From Arthrobotrys musiformis (taxonomy: Eukaryota; Ascomycota; Orbiliomycetes; Orbiliales; Orbiliaceae): DNA of 64,000 nt. Below, one piece after another: positions 59,107 through 64,000 of this stretch (positions are counted from its first letter, which is position 1; each line of letters opens with the position of its first letter). The stretch covers positions 2,140,501 through 2,204,500 of the forward strand of contig JAVHJL010000002.1 of the NCBI GenBank assembly GCA_036971715.1, written 5' to 3'. Below the pieces are notes generated by a model. That model saw only the letters and a program-made list of their open reading frames with translations. It searched no databases and was not told the DNA's origin. A program made the position numbers and the translations under genes.

Positions 59107-62100
59107 ATGGCCAGTAACGGTAGAGGCTATGATGATGGCTACGGCCATCCTCAGCAACAACAACATGGCGGTGGAGGTGGAGGCGGCCAAGATGGCTACT
59201 ATGATGACCGTGGCGGCCATGGCGGCTATGATCAACATGGTCAATACCAACAAGGTGAATACGACTACCATAATGATAATTATTATGACGACGGGTAAGA
59301 TTCACCTTCATTTCTTCTATTGAGATGGTTAAAATTCCATTCAAAACTAACTTGTGATATTTTTTTTAGTCAATACTACAATGCTGGCCAGCATCCTTAC
59401 CAGGATGGCCAGGACGGTTATTACGAACAAAACCAGGGTTACGACCAGGGTTATTACGGTGATGGCTATGATTATGACCAAAATGGCCAGGGACAGCCAA
59501 AGGGGAAGCGACGTGGAGGCTCAGAAGAAGAATCCGAAACTTTTAGCGATTTTACTATGAGGTCCGACATGGCAAGAGCTGCGGAAATGGATTACTACGG
59601 CCGTGGTGACGAACGGTACAACAGCTACCAGGAAGATGGCCGACGGGCTTACCGACCAGCATCATCCCAAGTTTCATACGGTGGGAACCGTTCCTCCGGT
59701 GCTTCCACCCCAAACTACGCCATCGATTACAATGCTCTTCCGCTCGGCCAACGCTCCAAGGAGCCATACCCAGCTTGGTCTGCGGAAAATCAAATCCCCG
59801 TCAGCAAGGAGGAAATCGAGGACATCTTTATGGACCTGACTGCCAAGTTTGGTTTCCAGAGGGATAGTATGCGAAACATGTACGACCATTTTATGACGCT
59901 TTTGGATTCTCGTGCGTCGCGTATGACCGCCAACCAAGCTCTTTTGACCCTCCATGCCGACTACATTGGAGGTGATAACGCCAACTACCGAAAATGGTAC
60001 TTTGCTGCTCATCTCGATCTTGATGACGCTGTCGGCTTTGCCAACATGAAGCTTGGAAAGGCTGATCGCCGAACAAGAAAAGCACGAAAGGCTGCAGCGA
60101 AGAATAAGAACCCTGAAGATGTAGAGCAAACCCTCGAGGAACTCGAGGGCGACAACAGTCTCGAAGCTGCTGAGTACAGATGGAAGACTCGCATGAACAG
60201 GATGTCTCAACATGAGCGTGTCCGACAAGTCGCTCTCTTCCTCCTCTGCTGGGGTGAAGCCAATCAAGTCAGATTTATGGCTGAATGTCTTTGCTTCATT
60301 TTCAAGTGCGCAGATGACTACTACCAGAGCGCGGAATGCCAAAACAGAACCGAGCCGGTTGAAGAGGGTACCTACCTGAGGGAGATCGTCACGCCCCTCT
60401 ACCAGTACTGCCGTGATCAAGGTTACGAGATCGTCGATGGCAAGTACGTCCGAAGAGAACGTGACCACAACAATATTATCGGTTACGATGATATGAACCA
60501 GCTTTTCTGGTACCCCGAAGGTATCGAGCGCATCGTTCTAGAGGATAAGAGCCGTCTAGTCGACGTTCCCTCGCATCTTCGTTGGCACAAGCTCAAGGAA
60601 GTGAACTGGAAGAAGGTCTTTTTCAAGACTTACAAAGAAATTCGGTCTTGGTGGCATTTGGCTGTCAACTTCAACCGTATCTGGGTCATCCACATTTCCA
60701 TGTTCTGGTTCTTCACGGCTTACAACTCTGCAACTTTCTTCACCAAGGATTACGTCTACACAGAAAACACACAACCTGAGGCAGCCGCTTACTGGTCTGC
60801 AGTCGCGTTGGGTGGAACGGTTGGTTGTATCATCATGTTGATCGCTACTCTCTCGGAATGGGCCTTCGTACCACGACAATGGGCTGGCGCTCAGCACTTG
60901 TCCCGCCGTCTTGCTTTCATTCTTCTCCTCTTGGTTATCAACGTCGCACCTTCGGTTTGCATCTTCTTCATCCTTGACCAAACCACAAAGGTTGCGAAGA
61001 TTCTCGGCATTGTCCAATTCTTTGTCGCTGTCGCCACCGTTGCCTTCTTCTCGATCATGCCTCTCGGAGGTCTCTTCGGAAGTTACATGAGCAAGAACTC
61101 GCGTCGTTATGTTGCCAGCCAGACATTCACAGCCAGCTATCCTCGTCTCAAGGGCAATGACATGTGGATGTCTTATGGTTTGTGGGTACTCGTCTTCTTC
61201 GCCAAGTTCATCGAGTCCTACTACTTCTTGGCTCTTAACATCAAGGATCCTGCTCGTATCTTGTCTCTCTTGACAGTCAAGCTCTGCTCTGGTGACGCTC
61301 TCTTCGGCGCATCGGCCGACATTCTCTGCAAATACCACCCGCAGATTTTGCTCGGTTTGATGTACTTCACCAACATGATTCTGTTCTTCCTTGATACTTA
61401 CCTTTGGTACATTATCTTGAACTGTATCTTCTCCGTGTTCCGATCCTTCTACCTCGGTGTCTCTATCTGGAGTCCTTGGCGAAATATTTTCTCCCGTCTG
61501 CCGAAGCGTATCTACTCCAAGATTCTTGCTACTACGGATATGGAGATCAAGTACAAGCCAAAGGTTCTCATCAGTCAAGTCTGGAACGCCATCGTCATAT
61601 CGATGTATCGTGAGCATCTCTTGGCCATAGATCACGTCCAGAAACTGCTCTACCATCAGGTTCCATCCGAGCAAGAGGGCAAGAGAACATTACGAGCACC
61701 CACCTTTTTCGTCTCGCAGGAAGATCACTCATTTAAGACAGAGTTTTTCCCGCGCCAGAGCGAGGCTGAGCGTCGTATCTCCTTCTTTGCCCAGTCCCTT
61801 TCGACCCCTATCCCTGAACCAGTTCCAGTCGATAACATGCCTACTTTCACCGTCCTTATTCCTCATTACTCCGAAAAGATCCTTCTCTCTCTCCGTGAAA
61901 TTATTCGCGAAGACGACCCATACTCCCGTGTCACCCTCCTCGAGTACCTCAAGCAGCTCCACCCCCACGAATGGGATTGCTTCGTCAAGGACACCAAGAT
62001 TCTCGCTGATGAAACTTCTCAAATGACCAACACCGAAGGCAAGGATGAAAAGGATACCGTCAGAAGCAAAATTGATGATCTCCCCTTCTACTGCATTGGT

Positions 62101-64000
62101 TTCAAGTCCGCCGCCCCAGAGTATACGCTCAGAACACGTATCTGGGCATCGCTTCGGTCCCAGACTCTCTACCGTACCATCTCCGGTTTCATGAACTACA
62201 GCCGTGCCATCAAGCTCCTTTACCGCGTTGAGAACCCAGAAGTCGTCCAAATGTTCGGTGGAAACACTGATAAACTCGAAAAGGAATTGGAACGTATGGC
62301 CCGCCGCAAGTACAAGATCTGTGTTTCTATGCAACGTTACGCCAAATTCAAGAAGGAAGAAATGGAAAACACTGAATTCCTCCTCCGCGCCTACCCCGAC
62401 CTCCAAATCGCCTACTTGGACGAGGAACCTCCAGAGAACGAGGGCGATGAACCACGTATCTACTCTGCTCTTATCGATGGACACTCTGAACTCATGGAAA
62501 ACGGAATGCGCAGACCCAAGTTCCGCGTACAACTCTCTGGCAACCCAATTCTCGGTGACGGAAAATCTGACAATCAAAACCATGCCATCATCTTCTACCG
62601 TGGTGAATACATCCAGCTTATCGACGCCAACCAGGACAACTACCTCGAGGAATGTCTCAAGATCCGAAGCGTTCTCGCTGAATTCGAAGAGATGCACACT
62701 GATAATGTCTCGCCGTACTCTCCTGGCCGCGTTGCTGAAGAATTCAATCCAGTCGCTATCTTGGGTGCTCGTGAATACATTTTCTCTGAGAACATTGGTA
62801 TCTTGGGTGACGTCGCTGCCGGAAAGGAACAAACATTCGGTACTCTCTTCGCTAGAACTCTCGCTCAAATCGGTGGCAAGCTCCATTACGGACATCCGGA
62901 TTTCTTGAACGGTATCTTCATGACTACTCGTGGTGGTGTCTCGAAGGCTCAAAAGGGTCTCCATCTCAACGAAGATATTTACGCCGGTATGAACGCTCTG
63001 CTCCGTGGTGGACGTATCAAGCATTGCGAATACTACCAGTGCGGTAAAGGTCGTGATTTGGGTTTTGGTTCGATTCTTAACTTCACAACCAAGATCGGAA
63101 CTGGTATGGGTGAACAAATGTTGTCTCGCGAATACTACTACCTCGGAACCCAGCTACCTTTGGATCGTTTCTTGTCTTTCTACTACGCACATCCAGGTTT
63201 CCACATCAACAACTTGTTCATTATTCTCTCGGTGCAGCTCTTCATGTTGGTCTTGATCAATCTCGGCGCAATCGTTCACGAAGTCACCCTTTGCGAGTTC
63301 AGGAGAGGTGCACCCATTACCGATCCTCGTCGACCCGTCGGATGCTACGAACTTATTCCTGTTATCCACTGGGTTCAGCGTTGTATCGTCTCCATTATGA
63401 TCGTCTTTGCCATCGCCTTCTTGCCCCTCGTGGTTCAGGAACTTGCAGAACGTGGATTCTGGAGAGCTAGTACCCGTCTGGCCAAGCACTTTGGGTCTTT
63501 CTCTCCATTCTTCGAAGTGTTCGTCTGTCAAATCTACGCCAACTCCATTCTCAACAACTTGGCCTTCGGTGGTGCTCGATATATCGGTACCGGTCGTGGT
63601 TTCGCTACCGCACGTATTCCATTTGGCGTCCTTTACTCACGTTTCGCCGGACCTTCTATTTACCTTGGCGCTCGTTCCCTGATGATGTTGCTCTTCGCGA
63701 CTGTTACAATTTGGATGCCGCATTTGATCTATTTCTGGGCTTCCTTGCTCGCCTTGTGTATCTGCCCGTATCTCTTCAACCCGCATCAATTCGCATGGAA
63801 CGACTTCTTCATCGACTACCGCGACTTCTTGAGATGGTTGTCTCGCGGAAACACCCGCGCCAATCACTCTTCCTGGATTGCTTTCTGCCGTCTGTCTCGT
63901 ACCAGAATCACTGGTTACAAGCGAAAGAATCTCGGTGACCCATCTGAGAAGCTCTCCGGAGATGTCCCAAGAGCGAAGATTACCAACATCGTTTGGAACG
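59107..64000 (+). CDS. FKS1: 1,3-beta-glucan synthase catalytic subunit Fks1 (partial, 3' end beyond window)
   Basis: Plasma-membrane enzyme that polymerises UDP-glucose into beta-1,3-glucan, the target of echinocandins. Exon 1 59107-59294; exon 2 from 59370 stays open to the last base, so 1606 residues are visible of about 1900 expected. The first 140 residues are Gly/Tyr/Gln/Asp-rich low complexity (for example GGYDQHGQYQQGEYDYHND). The FKS1 N-domain lies at about 320-440 (RVRQVALFLLCWGEANQVRF), the first membrane cluster at about 505-775, and the glucan-synthase domain from about 880 on (HPDFLNGIFMTTRGGVSKAQ, LNEDIYAGMNALLRGGRIKH, KGRDLGFGSILNF). Hot spot 1 (682-690) reads FLALNIKDP, with Asn at the usually Ser position. 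Hot spot 2 (from about 1396) reads HWVQRCIV. It is divergent from the GH72 gene. Confidence 0.97.

Noticed and set aside
61729..63117. 462-codon antisense frame opposite FKS1
   Set aside because: Shadow of FKS1 codon bias; no recognisable protein.
1..64000. Search for a secondary-metabolite cluster, HET/NLR cluster, transposon or viral insertion
   Set aside because: No PKS, NRPS, terpene cyclase, NACHT, transposase, reverse transcriptase or viral gene was seen; the genes are conserved housekeeping families.

Overview
The window is ordinary nuclear chromatin of a filamentous ascomycete (Pezizomycotina). The evidence is: short introns of mostly 57-90 nt with GTRNGT donors, CTAAC-type branch sites and CAG/TAG acceptors; pyrimidine-rich leaders; and a gene set (KAP121, VPS4, GRC3, LST7, FCP1, RSA3, GH72 transferase, FKS1) whose proteins match fungal families in length and motif. 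An early-diverging class (Orbiliomycetes or Pezizomycetes) seems plausible from gene style, but that is only an inference. I built 20 protein-coding gene models, joining exons by reading frame and family motifs. I found no tRNA, rRNA, intact transposon, CRISPR array or secondary-metabolite cluster.

Layout. 0.8-19.4 kb is gene-dense: importin KAP121, a C2H2 protein, a NOPCHAP1-like snoRNP factor, mitochondrial SCOT, the ESCRT ATPase VPS4, prefoldin subunit 6, Pol I subunit RPA34 and rRNA-processing kinase GRC3. 19.4-25.9 kb is a 6.5 kb gap with a RIP-like patch, an ATG-less open frame and short minisatellites. 25.9-33.4 kb holds LST7 (folliculin-type) and FCP1 (Pol II CTD phosphatase). 34.6-40.2 kb holds rhomboid RBD2, a small VOC-fold protein, GAA1 (GPI transamidase) and BUD20. 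41.5-50.4 kb holds mitochondrial aconitase, a CRAL-TRIO protein with a probable mitochondrial leader, an unrecognised helical protein and RSA3. 51.2-64 kb holds a GH72 beta-1,3-glucanosyltransferase and, transcribed away from it across a 6.2 kb spacer, the beta-1,3-glucan synthase FKS1, which runs off the window end.

Themes. Five of the 20 genes serve ribosome production (NOPCHAP1, RPA34, GRC3, BUD20, RSA3), and RPA34 and GRC3 share a 210 bp divergent promoter. FKS1 makes beta-1,3-glucan and the GH72 enzyme remodels it, so their head-to-head placement is the most suggestive arrangement here; GAA1 adds GPI anchors of the kind the GH72 enzyme carries. I see no new multi-gene system. The observations most worth a second look are the GH72/FKS1 head-to-head pair, the two-start CRAL-TRIO gene, the coding-like islands in the FKS1 upstream spacer, the Asn in FKS1 hot spot 1, and the aconitase micro-exons.
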